Source: an uncultured Lachnospiraceae bacterium
GTDB taxonomy: Bacteria; Bacillota; Clostridia; Lachnospirales; Lachnospiraceae
DNA length: 64,000 bases
Assembly: GCA_910585005.1 (NCBI GenBank)
Contig: CAJUCN010000001.1
Coordinates: forward strand, 124,001 to 188,000
Direction of reading: 5' to 3'
Positions 7,349 through 16,529 of this stretch are shown here, one piece after another. Numbering within the stretch: the stretch's first letter is position 1; the number at the start of each line of letters is the position of its first letter. Below the pieces are notes generated by a model that saw only the letters and a list, made by a program, of their open reading frames with translations, was not told the DNA's origin and ran no database searches. The position numbers were made by a program, and so were the translations under genes.

Positions 7349-9220
7349 CTATTCCCCTTCCTTCTGCGTCCAGCATCCCTCGATAATGCGGTCGGATTCA
7401 ATCACAAAACCATCATAAATAAGATTTCCATCCTCTTTGTCATAATATCCCTCAAACTGCCATTCCTCTGTCTCATAACAGGGCAGTCCGTCAATTGGGG
7501 TCCCCTTTTCCACCCAGAAATATAGCGTTTGATTATACCCCTGATCTAAAAAAGAGGCCGGATTTCTCACTTCCACAATACAAAATTCCCGGTCTTCTAT
7601 CCAAAGTTTATCCAAAAAAACCAGTTTTCTTTCCATAAAATCCCGAACGACTGCAAGGCACTCATCCAACGTATCATACCCTTCATAGGAATCCTGTATA
7701 CCGTTCTCCACTCCTTCGGGGATCACGAAAAACCAGTCCAGGCGGTTTTTATGCCATCGAAAGGCATCTAAAACTGCCGACTTGCGGATCTGATCCACAT
7801 AGCTGTCGATCCTTACCGCTAAAATTTCCTCATATACCCCTCTAAATACCTCAGTATATTCCTCTTTGACAAGTTTCTGAAATTCCGGATGCCGCCACAT
7901 GGCGGACAGCCACCGGTTCTGATTCTTATCATCCGGCGCCCCCGACTGTTCTACCATACCTGTAAGCGCCTCCGGCACAGCATACATCGGCTTATTTACA
8001 TTTCCCATAATTCCGTCAAAGTCCCAGGTAGGCCCTGCATACCAAAGGGAATCCTCTTCTTTGGAAGCATATGCAAACTGGCTGGCAATTCCCACATCAT
8101 GGTCGCCAGAAAGTTCTTCCACCAACCATGCTTTGGCAAAAGATCTAAGGTCAAGAAGCTCCTGTAAGGGCCTCCCACTGATCTTGCTGACGCCATCTTC
8201 CGCGTAAAGCGCGCTTTCAATATCATTCAGACGTTTCAGGATCTCTTCGATTTCCGGTTCCGTCACGATCCTTTCTGAATGAATCAGAAAGCTTTGCCCC
8301 CTGTCTGTAATCATCCGGGTAGGATCCTCCCGGGTACGAAACTCCAATTCCATCTCAATAAACCAATTCTTATCAAGATCAATTTCCAAACGGTTCTCAC
8401 CAACCTCCACTGCCTCAGTCAATAAATACAATCCCTGGAAGGCGCCATTTAAATAGACCTCTGCAAATTCCCCTGAAGGCTCATAAGTGTCAATGCACTC
8501 ATTGGCCAAATCCCTGATAATCTTGTTTCTGATATAAGCGCCATCGGTGGCATTTGCCAGAAGATTCCACTTCACAGCCGGATCCATCCCAAGCAGTCCT
8601 AGCGGTTGCTTTAAAGTAAACGTAAAAGGTTTTTTTCCAAGTGTTGCCGTAAGATTCCCCCTTACCTTAAACTTTTCCAGCTCCCCCTGGCACAAAAGAT
8701 CTCCATTCTCATCGACCATGCTCATAGATCCTGTCTCAAAATGCCTTTTATCGGATTCATTTTCAACGGCCATTACCCTATCCGGATCATCAATTTCAAT
8801 AAAAATCGATGGCAGTTTCTCAGACCAAAGAATCTGCAAAGTGGTATCCACTGGTATCGCGCCTAAAATTCCACTTACCTCAAGGCGGCTCTCCGTTTTC
8901 CTTCCGTCATCCTGAAAAAAACCTCCATCAGGGTAAAAGATCCCATCGATCTTCACCTTTGCAAGCCGGTCATCATAATGCAGTGAAAATTGATTTTCCT
9001 TGCCCGAAAACCAGGAAGGCAGAAATAAATAGTATTTGCCGACTGTCTTGTCCTTCCATATTGGAAAACCAATTGTCTGCCCGTTATTCTCGTAAACAAA
9101 AGTAAGTTCACTTAAAATTTTCTCTTCCAGATCCATATTCCTGAGTGAAAAAAAGGTAAGTAATATCAAAATAAGGCATGCCCCTATACTCATGCCAATC
9201 CGCGCCTTATTCCCATTCAA
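7349..9220 (-). CDS. CotH-like secreted kinase-fold protein
   Basis: A 623-residue protein with one N-terminal membrane anchor (residues 10-27) and an extracytoplasmic CotH-type domain. CotH landmarks are FKVRGNLTATLGKKPFTF, WNLLANATDGAYIRNKI, AEVYLNGAFQGLYLL and YAGPTWDFDGIMGN; the last carries the metal-binding Asp of this atypical protein-kinase fold. Known CotH proteins phosphorylate spore-coat proteins, but here it sits in a glycan operon, so its target may be an envelope protein or a sugar. The start is TTG 9220: AAGGTGG is 7 bases upstream and TTGA overlaps the preceding stop, so translation is probably coupled. A second CotH gene is at 55439-57355. Confidence 0.8.
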   Translation of the reverse strand: MNGNKARIGMSIGACLILILLTFFSLRNMDLEEKILSELTFVYENNGQTIGFPIWKDKTVGKYYLFLPSWFSGKENQFSLHYDDRLAKVKIDGIFYPDGGFFQDDGRKTESRLEVSGILGAIPVDTTLQILWSEKLPSIFIEIDDPDRVMAVENESDKRHFETGSMSMVDENGDLLCQGELEKFKVRGNLTATLGKKPFTFTLKQPLGLLGMDPAVKWNLLANATDGAYIRNKIIRDLANECIDTYEPSGEFAEVYLNGAFQGLYLLTEAVEVGENRLEIDLDKNWFIEMELEFRTREDPTRMITDRGQSFLIHSERIVTEPEIEEILKRLNDIESALYAEDGVSKISGRPLQELLDLRSFAKAWLVEELSGDHDVGIASQFAYASKEEDSLWYAGPTWDFDGIMGNVNKPMYAVPEALTGMVEQSGAPDDKNQNRWLSAMWRHPEFQKLVKEEYTEVFRGVYEEILAVRIDSYVDQIRKSAVLDAFRWHKNRLDWFFVIPEGVENGIQDSYEGYDTLDECLAVVRDFMERKLVFLDKLWIEDREFCIVEVRNPASFLDQGYNQTLYFWVEKGTPIDGLPCYETEEWQFEGYYDKEDGNLIYDGFVIESDRIIEGCWTQKEGE

Positions 9221-10185
9221 CCCTTGACCACCTTTTCTACATCAGAAACCAGGTACCTCTGCTGCTTAAAGATCAGGTTCAGCATCACAGACAGATACTT
9301 TAAAATAATGGTGAGAAGTGCAAACACACCAAAAAATCCAAGTGCAAGAAACCCCATGGTAGAAAGCCACCCTTCCACCGGTTTGGTCTGGTTGAACGTA
9401 TCAAAAACGATATAAACGCCCATCCCTACCGTAAACAGTAAGAACAAACCACTGATCACTGCAGAGGCCCTCTCCAGCACATTGGTAAAATAAATAAAAG
9501 AATCCAAAGCCAGCGTTGTCCTCTCCGATGCCACAATCTTATTGTCAAGCCTTACCCTGTTGTTCTTGCTCTCATAAGCCACCGTATCGGTTTTTAACCC
9601 ACAATTGGCATAGACAGCCTTGCGGTAAGGGATATACTGACCCATGGATTTGATCCTGTTAACCGCCCTTCTGGATATGATCCGAAAGGTTTCCGGCCCG
9701 ATCTTTCCGTTTCCCCTGCTTGTCTTATTATAAAGGGAATAAAACATCCTGGAAGTAAAGCGGAGCTTTCCTTTGCTGCTGGCTGCCACAATATCATTCC
9801 CTGCAATCAGCCGGTCATACACCTCCCAAATCACTTCCGGCTCATAATCAACAAAGATATCGTCAAATTCATAAATAAAATCTCCAATTGCAATATCCCT
9901 TCCTGCATTCATAGAACTTTCCAGCCCCTGAAAAAAACTCATATGGACAATATTGACCATGGTTTTTAATTTATGCTCTTCCACATACTGTTTCAAAACA
10001 TCTACCGTACCATCCTGGCAGGCATCATCCACGCACACAATTTCAAACTGCTCAAAATGACTGTCATAAAAGGGGATGACCGTATCCAGGAAATACTTGA
10101 GGTATGATTCCGTGTTATGCAGGTAGACAACCAATGAGATAAATTTTTTTTCCTTTTTTGCCGCTTTTTCCATCTTTCTATCCAT
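9217..10185 (-). CDS. GT2 family glycosyltransferase with two C-terminal membrane segments
   Basis: About 322 residues. The GT-A part reads FISLVVYLHNTESYLKYFL, IVCVDDACQDGTVDVL and IYEFDDIFVDYEP (metal site); two membrane helices follow near residues 240-310. This layout matches GtrB/DPM1-type enzymes that make polyprenyl-phosphate sugars. The start chosen is ATG 10185 (MDRKMEKAAKK), with AGGAAAG just upstream; a longer version would overlap the FAD gene. Its stop overlaps the CotH start by 4 bp. It is the third gene of the operon that starts at 12970. Confidence 0.85.
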   Translation of the reverse strand: MDRKMEKAAKKEKKFISLVVYLHNTESYLKYFLDTVIPFYDSHFEQFEIVCVDDACQDGTVDVLKQYVEEHKLKTMVNIVHMSFFQGLESSMNAGRDIAIGDFIYEFDDIFVDYEPEVIWEVYDRLIAGNDIVAASSKGKLRFTSRMFYSLYNKTSRGNGKIGPETFRIISRRAVNRIKSMGQYIPYRKAVYANCGLKTDTVAYESKNNRVRLDNKIVASERTTLALDSFIYFTNVLERASAVISGLFLLFTVGMGVYIVFDTFNQTKPVEGWLSTMGFLALGFFGVFALLTIILKYLSVMLNLIFKQQRYLVSDVEKVVKG

Positions 10186-10213
10186 GCTCTTTCCTATACT
10201 TTCATTTCTCTTG

Positions 10214-11356
10214 TTAATCATCCAAAAATTCATCTAAATCATAAACCGTATTGATCTTTCCCGACAACACACTGACAAATGTGGGGTTACTGCTCATAAG
10301 CGCAATTGCCGTTGGCCTGGAATCATCTACCTCTGAACTTTTTAAAATAGGCTTCATCGAATATAAGGACTGTTCATAGGTATACGCATACTCCGGTTTC
10401 AGATATTTATCCGCCAAGTGGGACATGTACGGCCATGCGGAATCCGGTTTATGGGCACATTCATTGCAATTTCCAAGCTGTGCCATGGAACAGCCTCCCT
10501 CTTTTTCCAGTCCTGCCTGACAGCTAAACACCGGGGTTTCTTCATAACTGGTTACATGAGGCGTAAAGGTGACTGCCGTCAAAGAATGCAGCCCCGTCTT
10601 CCCAAAGGGCATAATAGAAAAAAACGGGCCATCCATCACCGTGATTCCTATATCACGCAGTTTTTCAGAAGGCTTACATAGAATAATTTCACAAAGTTCA
10701 TATTTGATCTTGAACAGGTTCTTTTCCATCCCTTCCACCTGGTTTATCACCTGGTTCACAGATGCATAAGTGGCATTGAGCACAAATGGGGCTTCAAAGC
10801 TTTCTCCCCTTTCTGTCTCCACCCAATACTGCTGCCCTTGCTTTACGATCCGCTTGATCCGGACGCCAAATTTCATCTGGACATTCTTGTTTCCGCCCAG
10901 CTTGTCCAAATAATAATCCCTAAGAAGCATGGCATCGTAAGTATATTCCTCCGTCAAAAATGCCCCGTCGCACATCCCCGGTTTAAAATACTTGGAAACC
11001 GGAGCTTCCTCACACCGGATCTGTGCCGCCTTGCAAAAATCCCGAAACTGCACTGCATTGGTCCAGGAGAATTTTTCCGATGTGGCATAGACCTGGTCAA
11101 ATTTATCATGGATACAAAATCCAAAATCCTCCACAAACCTCCTGAAATATCCTGCTGATTTCACCGCTGTGGTAAGGCTTCTGGGATAATGGTATCCCAT
11201 ATGGACTCTGGCCTGGTTAATGTAGGTTGCACGCTTAAACGGCGCATCGTCATATTCAAGCACCAGCACATGCTGGCCCCTTTCCCCACAAAAAGCTGCC
11301 CCATATAGCCCGTATAGTCCGGCTCCAATGATAATTTTGTCATATTGCTGTGCCAT
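10214..11356 (-). CDS. FAD-dependent oxidoreductase (DAO-like)
   Basis: A 380-residue flavoprotein. The dinucleotide-binding site is at the N-terminus (DKIIIGAGLYGLYGA, GxGxxG) with an acidic residue at the end of strand 2 (VLVLEYDD). NQARVHMGYHYPRS follows, and ATYAS with SVLSGKINTVYDLDEFL lie towards the C-terminus, as in D-amino-acid-oxidase-like enzymes. The position between a GT-C and a GT2 gene suggests that it oxidises a sugar or sugar precursor. The substrate is unknown. The ATG has an AAGGAGAAGGA stretch upstream. There is a 130-bp gap to the preceding GT-C gene. Confidence 0.75.
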   Translation of the reverse strand: MAQQYDKIIIGAGLYGLYGAAFCGERGQHVLVLEYDDAPFKRATYINQARVHMGYHYPRSLTTAVKSAGYFRRFVEDFGFCIHDKFDQVYATSEKFSWTNAVQFRDFCKAAQIRCEEAPVSKYFKPGMCDGAFLTEEYTYDAMLLRDYYLDKLGGNKNVQMKFGVRIKRIVKQGQQYWVETERGESFEAPFVLNATYASVNQVINQVEGMEKNLFKIKYELCEIILCKPSEKLRDIGITVMDGPFFSIMPFGKTGLHSLTAVTFTPHVTSYEETPVFSCQAGLEKEGGCSMAQLGNCNECAHKPDSAWPYMSHLADKYLKPEYAYTYEQSLYSMKPILKSSEVDDSRPTAIALMSSNPTFVSVLSGKINTVYDLDEFLDD

Positions 11357-11485
11357 CCTGGTATCCTTCTCCTTTTTGGAAACGTTACTGATGTGATTAT
11401 ACCCCGGCTATCCGTCTTTGTCCAGTAAACTCCCTTACTCTGCCGTCCCTGGTCAATCAGTTTTACTTTCGATCGTCCAAAACCA

Positions 11486-12970
11486 TCAAAGACGCACCTT
11501 TCTGATCCGGTACTCCTCATCACGGACCGTCTTGCACTCTGACTGATACAATACTTCCCATTTGTCCATCTCTTCTCCATCATAAATACAGGATTCCGTA
11601 GTCTGGATAAGGTAAAACTCTTTTTTATCCGGAAAGGTTTCTTTTACCCAGCCAAGCAGCTCTTCATAGCTGACCAGCCGGCTTTGCTCCTCGCTCCAAT
11701 CTGCATAGGACGCTTTCTCTCCACTTCCCGCATAATAAAACTCATGATCCTTCAGGTATGCCAATATGGTGGATGCCATAGGGATATTATCGGATACCAC
11801 CAGTTCTTCCTGGCTGATATGATCCCTGATAAAATCCGCTGCATTTCCCCCGTCAGAATAAAGCCCGTTTATTGCATTATCCAGGCTTGACGGTTCTTCC
11901 TGGGAGTTCCAGTGCATAAACATCATCACGGACAGCAGGGCAAGCAAGAACCCAATTGCCTCCAGTCCCCCTTTTTCCATCTTTCCGAAAAAACCCTTTT
12001 CCTGCGCCTGCTTCCCTAAGACCCATACCGCCCAGATTAACACAAATCCCAGGGAAATATAATGCCAAATATGCAATTGATAGACCAACGCGCTAAACGC
12101 CGCCTGAAAAAGAAAAGAGCCTGTCAAAACAACCATTGCCCAGGCATTTTTTATCTTCACGGAAACCCAGATAAACGCCGCCAGAATGCACACAAAAAAT
12201 ATCCGGCAAAACATCTGGCTGCCTCCCGTCAGCCGGATCAATATCACATAGGAAAAGTTCCTTACTTCCCCCATCATCTCCCCAATCCCTAACTCCTGCA
12301 CTTGGAACTGAGGGCTGTCAGACACTTGATAAAACTGCATGATCCACAAAAGCAGACTGGCAAGGGGGATCCAGATCCCACTTATGACCTTCTTTACCGG
12401 AAGAATGGTTTTCCTCCTGGCACATTCCCCCATCGTTTCCGCCAGCCACATGACGGAAATCAACCCAGCAACCGGTATTGCTATGGTATCCGCCTGCACC
12501 AACAGTCCCAAAAGCAGCCCATACCGGACACAATGCCTATTCCGCTGGGGATGCTGCCATGCCAATATCATAAGGAAAAGCGCAATCAAACAATAGTTCC
12601 GGGCAATGACCGGATAAAAGTAAGTAAACACAGGGCTAAACAGGCATACCGCCTTGACTGCCCTGTTTAATGGTCCCTTCCACCAAAAGATCCCTGCCGC
12701 GGCTGCCATCACCAAAAAACTTACTACCTCAATGGTACGGAATGGAAGGCCGGCTTTGGCAAAGGGCATAAGCAGCAGATACCACAAACAAGGATGCCCC
12801 TGGTATTTAATTTCACGAAAAAGCTGTAGCGGCGACAATTCCCTTGCAATCAGCCAGACATTTGCTTCATCCCGCCAAGGTTCATGCAGGATAAGCAATA
12901 TGCCGTTACCTAATAACCATAATAAAAAAATGCCCGCCATCAAAAGCTTCTGTGTATTTTTTCTTTTCAC
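11486..12970 (-). CDS. GT-C type membrane glycosyltransferase
   Basis: A 494-residue protein with about nine membrane segments and a C-terminal soluble part (from about residue 370). The first outer loop has HEPWRDEANVWLIARELSP, with the acidic pair expected of GT-C enzymes, then KYQGHPCLWY. It should use a polyprenyl-phosphate sugar outside the membrane. The start is GTG 12970, seven bases behind AGGA; there is no better ATG. A strong promoter (13012-13040) lies directly upstream, so this is the first gene of the operon that continues to the DegT gene. Confidence 0.75.
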   Translation of the reverse strand: MKRKNTQKLLMAGIFLLWLLGNGILLILHEPWRDEANVWLIARELSPLQLFREIKYQGHPCLWYLLLMPFAKAGLPFRTIEVVSFLVMAAAAGIFWWKGPLNRAVKAVCLFSPVFTYFYPVIARNYCLIALFLMILAWQHPQRNRHCVRYGLLLGLLVQADTIAIPVAGLISVMWLAETMGECARRKTILPVKKVISGIWIPLASLLLWIMQFYQVSDSPQFQVQELGIGEMMGEVRNFSYVILIRLTGGSQMFCRIFFVCILAAFIWVSVKIKNAWAMVVLTGSFLFQAAFSALVYQLHIWHYISLGFVLIWAVWVLGKQAQEKGFFGKMEKGGLEAIGFLLALLSVMMFMHWNSQEEPSSLDNAINGLYSDGGNAADFIRDHISQEELVVSDNIPMASTILAYLKDHEFYYAGSGEKASYADWSEEQSRLVSYEELLGWVKETFPDKKEFYLIQTTESCIYDGEEMDKWEVLYQSECKTVRDEEYRIRKVRL

Positions 12971-13011
12971 TCTCTGTTCCTATTCTGTTCCCTTTTCTCA
13001 CTGATTTTATA

Positions 13012-13040
13012 ATTATAGCCCACTTCCTGGCGTCATTCAA
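13012..13040 (-). promoter_or_regulatory. Sigma-A promoter of the 12970-5510 glycan operon
   Basis: On the minus strand TTGAAT (13035-13040), a 17-bp spacer and TATAAT (13012-13017). It follows the terminator of the SGNH gene at once, so the operon is an independent unit. Confidence 0.75.
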
Positions 13041-13042
13041 CC

Positions 13043-13076
13043 CAAAAAAGTGCAAGCCCAAGGGCGGGCTTGCACT
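13043..13076 (-). terminator. Rho-independent terminator of the SGNH lipoprotein gene
   Basis: AGTGCAAGCCC (13049-13059), a 6-base loop and GGGCTTGCACT (13066-13076) form a perfect 11-bp stem. On the minus strand a T6 run (13044-13049) follows. It separates the SGNH gene from the glycan operon. Confidence 0.85.
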
Positions 13077-13088
13077 TACAAGAACTCT

Positions 13089-14162
13089 CTAGTTATTTTT
13101 CGTTTCTTCAATCGATAAGATCATATGCGCCAAAGCGTCTGCATACAGTTTCCTGCCCTCTTCTGTCAAATGTACGCCGTCTTCCAGATAATCATCCGCC
13201 GTATAGCTGTCGATTCCTAAGTCCTGATAAGCGTTGAAGAACTCTACCTGGGCTTCATTGGCGACATAATTGCATGTTCCCTTATAATCAAACAACGTCC
13301 CGTTTCCTGGATTGGTCACATTTCCATCGCCTACCATATAACCGTCATGATAGAACTGTGCATAACAGGGCGAACAAAGGATAATCGTTGCATCCGGGGC
13401 AATGTCTTTTAATGCGTCCACTCCATACCTAAGCGCCCCTGCATAAGTGTGAAGATTATATGCCATCTCCGGGTCACTTTGGCTGACTGCGCGGAAAAAG
13501 TCATTTGTCCCATATTCTACAATAAAGTAGTCTGTCTGGGAATAATCAACATTGGGATTGTCTAATATTTCTTTGGCCCTGGTCCCTTCAAAAACACTCG
13601 TGGAAATCCTCCCTTGCATGGCATTTACTACTCCGCAAAACCCATTGGAGGACCAGGTATCTAACTCTCCATATTCCCCCCATTCCAGGGATGCGCTTGA
13701 CCCACCGATTGCAAGGTTAAATACATCCGCATCACACTGCACTGCTGTCAAATAGGGAATCCCTGTGCCATCTCTGTTATTATCAAAAATACTGTCTCCC
13801 AAAAAAACCAACTGCAATCCCTTCCCCTCAGGCTCTATCTGGTCTTCCTCTGTGATCACCTGTTCCGGGGATGGTATATCCAATTCTACTGCCGGGGTTG
13901 GCGCCTCCCCTTCCATTTTAGGCGCAATTATATTTTCCTCCAAAACCTCTTTTTCCGTGGGAACAGGTTCCTTTTGGGGGGCTATTGTCGGTTCTTCCGT
14001 TGGCCTTTCCAAAACCTCCCCTGTTTCCGTAATGAGAATATTATTGGATAAAACCTTATCATCCATCTCTTCCGTCTGTGTTTGCCGGCATCCGGTCAAA
14101 ACCCCTGCCGCCATGACAAGGGCTAAAATACCTGCCGTTATTTTTAATGCGTCTCTTTTCAT
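13089..14162 (-). CDS. SGNH/GDSL hydrolase-like lipoprotein
   Basis: A 357-residue lipoprotein. The lipobox LTGC places the lipidated Cys at residue 25, followed by a Pro/Glu-rich linker to about residue 110. The SGNH domain has all blocks: VFLGDSIFDN (catalytic Ser), IGGSSASLEW (Gly), VEYGTNDFF (Asn) and DGVHLTEEGRKLYADAL (Asp, His). It should remove or transfer acyl groups on envelope glycans. GAGGAG stands 8 bases before the ATG. It is transcribed alone and divergent from the GT2 gene at 14438, with a 275-bp intergenic region. Confidence 0.85.
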   Translation of the reverse strand: MKRDALKITAGILALVMAAGVLTGCRQTQTEEMDDKVLSNNILITETGEVLERPTEEPTIAPQKEPVPTEKEVLEENIIAPKMEGEAPTPAVELDIPSPEQVITEEDQIEPEGKGLQLVFLGDSIFDNNRDGTGIPYLTAVQCDADVFNLAIGGSSASLEWGEYGELDTWSSNGFCGVVNAMQGRISTSVFEGTRAKEILDNPNVDYSQTDYFIVEYGTNDFFRAVSQSDPEMAYNLHTYAGALRYGVDALKDIAPDATIILCSPCYAQFYHDGYMVGDGNVTNPGNGTLFDYKGTCNYVANEAQVEFFNAYQDLGIDSYTADDYLEDGVHLTEEGRKLYADALAHMILSIEETKNN

Positions 14163-14370
14163 AAATCATGCTCCTCTCCAAACGCCCCGTCTATTTCAAT
14201 GACTACCCATCTCTGTCATACATTTATTTCCAACAACTTAAGAATACCACACTTTTTATTTCTTTCCAGTACCTAAAGCTTAAATTAAAGATTTTTTCGG
14301 CAACATTAAAACTTTCTTAATAACTTATTTATAGTTTATTCCGTTACTGCAAATTATATGTTCTTTTCTG

Positions 14371-14400
14371 TTGTAAATGATAGACCAGTACTGCTATAAT
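14371..14400 (+). promoter_or_regulatory. Sigma-A promoter of the GtrB-like gene
   Basis: TTGTAA (14371-14376), 18 bp, TATAAT (14395-14400); the ATG is 37 bp downstream. The rest of the 275-bp divergent region (14163-14437) is AT-rich and shows no further clear element. Confidence 0.65.
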
Positions 14401-14437
14401 GTAACATGATTAATCAATACCTATTTGGGAGAACATT

Positions 14438-15382
14438 ATGGAAAAAGAACAAAAAACATCCAGGCCGCCGCTTTCTGTCATCCTTCCGGCTTATAATGAA
14501 TTTGATAATATCCACCCTGCCTTTGAACAGCTCAGCGCTGTTTTGGACGGCGCCGCTATCCCTTACGAACTTATTTTTGTGGATGACGGTTCGGATGACC
14601 AGACTTATCATAACATCCAAATACTTTCTTCCAGCCACCCTCAAGTAAAAGGAATCCGGTTTACCCGCAATTTTGGAAAAGAATCCGCTATTTTTGCAGG
14701 CCTGGAAGCCGCTTCTGGCGACTGCTGCCTGGTCATGGACTGTGATATGCAGCATCCCCCTGTCCTGATTCCTGAAATGTACCGCCTTTGGCAGGAAGGG
14801 TATGAAATCGTAGAGGGGGTGAAAGCATCCCGGGGAAATGAAAACATTGTCCACACCTTATGTGCCAATGCTTTTTACCGGATCATCAGCAGAGCCTCCG
14901 GATTTGACATGGCCAAAGCCTCCGACTTTAAACTCCTAGACCGCCAAGCGGTAGACGCTCTCCTTTCGATGCCTGAGCGTGCTCCCTTTTTCCGTGCCTT
15001 ATCCTCCTGGATCGGTTTTCATTCCATATCCGTCCCCTTTTATGTGCAGGAGCGGGAAGCCGGCGTCTCTAAATGGTCTGCCTGGAAACTGGTCAAATAC
15101 GCCATACGCAACATTACCTCCTTTTCCGGGGCCCCCCTGCAATTTGTAACCTTACTGGGATGGATCATGTTTTTGTGTTCTGTTGGTCTTGGCATCCAGT
15201 CACTGTACCGGTACTTTACCGGCACAGCATTGGAAGGCTTTACTACCGTTATCTTATTGCAGCTCTTGATTGGCAGTATCCTGATGATCAGTTTAGGGAT
15301 CATTGGACATTACATTTCCCGGATCTATGACGAGATCAAGGCCAGGCCGCGATACCTGATATCAAAAAAATGCGGTTTTTAA
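14438..15382 (+). CDS. GtrB/DPM1-like polyprenyl-phosphate glycosyltransferase
   Basis: A 314-residue GT2 protein with LSVILPAYNEFDNIHPAFE, LIFVDDGSDDQTY, TRNFGKESAIFAGLEAASGD and the metal site VMDCDMQHPP. Two membrane helices lie at about residues 235-255 and 270-295, followed by ISRIYDEIKARPRYLI, the usual end of GtrB/ArnC-type enzymes. It should charge undecaprenyl phosphate with a hexose for use outside by the GT-C proteins in this window. GGGAG precedes the ATG. It is a single-gene unit with its own promoter and a shared terminator at 15364-15395. Confidence 0.9.
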   Translation: MEKEQKTSRPPLSVILPAYNEFDNIHPAFEQLSAVLDGAAIPYELIFVDDGSDDQTYHNIQILSSSHPQVKGIRFTRNFGKESAIFAGLEAASGDCCLVMDCDMQHPPVLIPEMYRLWQEGYEIVEGVKASRGNENIVHTLCANAFYRIISRASGFDMAKASDFKLLDRQAVDALLSMPERAPFFRALSSWIGFHSISVPFYVQEREAGVSKWSAWKLVKYAIRNITSFSGAPLQFVTLLGWIMFLCSVGLGIQSLYRYFTGTALEGFTTVILLQLLIGSILMISLGIIGHYISRIYDEIKARPRYLISKKCGF

Positions 15383-15395
15383 TCCCGCATTTTTT
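15364..15395. terminator. Bidirectional terminator between convergent genes
   Basis: AAAAAATGCGG (15365-15375), a 9-base loop and CCGCATTTTTT (15385-15395) form a perfect 11-bp stem with T runs on both strands. It overlaps the end of the GtrB-like gene and lies next to the stop of the Ppd gene. Confidence 0.8.
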
Positions 15396-15398
15396 GCC

Positions 15399-16529
15399 CT
15401 ACTCTATGCCATTCAAAAACTCCATAAAACTTTCTTTATTTTCCCTTGCGCTTTCTTTGGGCCTGCCAAGATCCAAACGGGAAGATAAGGAGACGGGGAT
15501 CTCAAATAAGACAGGTCCTTTTCCGTCCATGAAAAAATCACTGAGTTTTTCCAAATCTTCCATTCTTTCCAGTTTCCCCGCATGTGCATATCCGGCTGCC
15601 TTCGCAAGGTTAGCAAAATCTGCTCCCTGACAGCCTGTCGGCATGGCTCCTACTGATTCGTGAGCCTGGTTGTTGATCACAATGTGGCAGAAATTTTCCG
15701 GTTTTTGTGATGCGATAAAAGGCAGGGCGCCCATATGCATGAGCACAGCCCCGTCCCCATCGATACAGACGACTCTTTTATCCGGCCGCTTCTTTGCAAT
15801 CCCCAGGGCAATCATGGAAGCATGTCCCATACCTCCCACCGTCATAAAAAGGTTCTCATGATTCCCGTACATCTGATGGCTCTGCTCATATAGCTCCCTG
15901 GAGATCTTTCCGGTGGTGGAAACGATCGCCGCATCACGGGGTATCCGCCTTAAGATTTCCCTGAGCATTTCCTCCCGCACCAATGTATTCCCATTTTCCC
16001 AAGTATAAGGCTCTTCCTTTTCAAACGTGCCTTTCTTTATGACCAGTGCAAACTGCCCCCCGCCTTTTAGCGCCTCTTCCGCCAACCGAAGCGCTGCAAG
16101 CGCCTCTTCCTCAGAAGTCTCCTTATCTATCACGGCATAGGGTACAGACAAGGTATCCAAAAGGCGGCAGGTGATCTTCCCCTGAAAGACATGCTGGGGT
16201 TCATCCTTGACTCCCGGCTCCCCCCGCCATCCTATCACAAACAGCATGGGAACCCCGTAGACATCGCCATTTGCCAAAGAGGCAAGTGGATTCACTGCAT
16301 TTCCAATCCCTGAGTTCTGCATATATACGCAGGCAGGCTTTCCGGATGCCAAAAAGCTTCCAATCGCTAACCCTACCGCCGCCCCTTCATTAGCTGTCAC
16401 ATAATGGGATAATTTTCCTTTGTAGTTTTCAATTCCATCACAAAACTGCTTCAGTGTGGAATCCGGCACCCCGGTAATGGTACGGATCCCCATGTTCCCT
16501 AACTCATCTAATAATCTACTTGCCTTCAT
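15399..16529 (-). CDS. ppd: Phosphonopyruvate decarboxylase
   Basis: A 376-residue thiamine-diphosphate enzyme that decarboxylates phosphonopyruvate to phosphonoacetaldehyde, the step that pulls the unfavourable PEP mutase reaction forward. The N-terminal half has ITGVPDSTLKQF and YVTANEGAAVGLAIG (Glu that activates TPP); the C-terminal half has TVGGMGHASMIALG and VCIDGDGAVLMHMG with INNQAHES for the TPP pyrophosphate. Single-chain length fits Ppd; the closest alternative is sulfopyruvate decarboxylase, but the PepM and PhnW neighbours argue for Ppd. The start chosen is ATG 16529 (MKASRLLDEL) behind AAAGG, overlapping the previous gene by 14 bp. Last gene of the phosphonate operon. Confidence 0.9.
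   Translation of the reverse strand: MKASRLLDELGNMGIRTITGVPDSTLKQFCDGIENYKGKLSHYVTANEGAAVGLAIGSFLASGKPACVYMQNSGIGNAVNPLASLANGDVYGVPMLFVIGWRGEPGVKDEPQHVFQGKITCRLLDTLSVPYAVIDKETSEEEALAALRLAEEALKGGGQFALVIKKGTFEKEEPYTWENGNTLVREEMLREILRRIPRDAAIVSTTGKISRELYEQSHQMYGNHENLFMTVGGMGHASMIALGIAKKRPDKRVVCIDGDGAVLMHMGALPFIASQKPENFCHIVINNQAHESVGAMPTGCQGADFANLAKAAGYAHAGKLERMEDLEKLSDFFMDGKGPVLFEIPVSLSSRLDLGRPKESARENKESFMEFLNGIE

Noticed and set aside
8547..8915. 122-codon plus-strand frame inside the CotH gene
   Set aside because: No ribosome binding site and a composition typical of an antisense shadow; the CotH frame has all family motifs.
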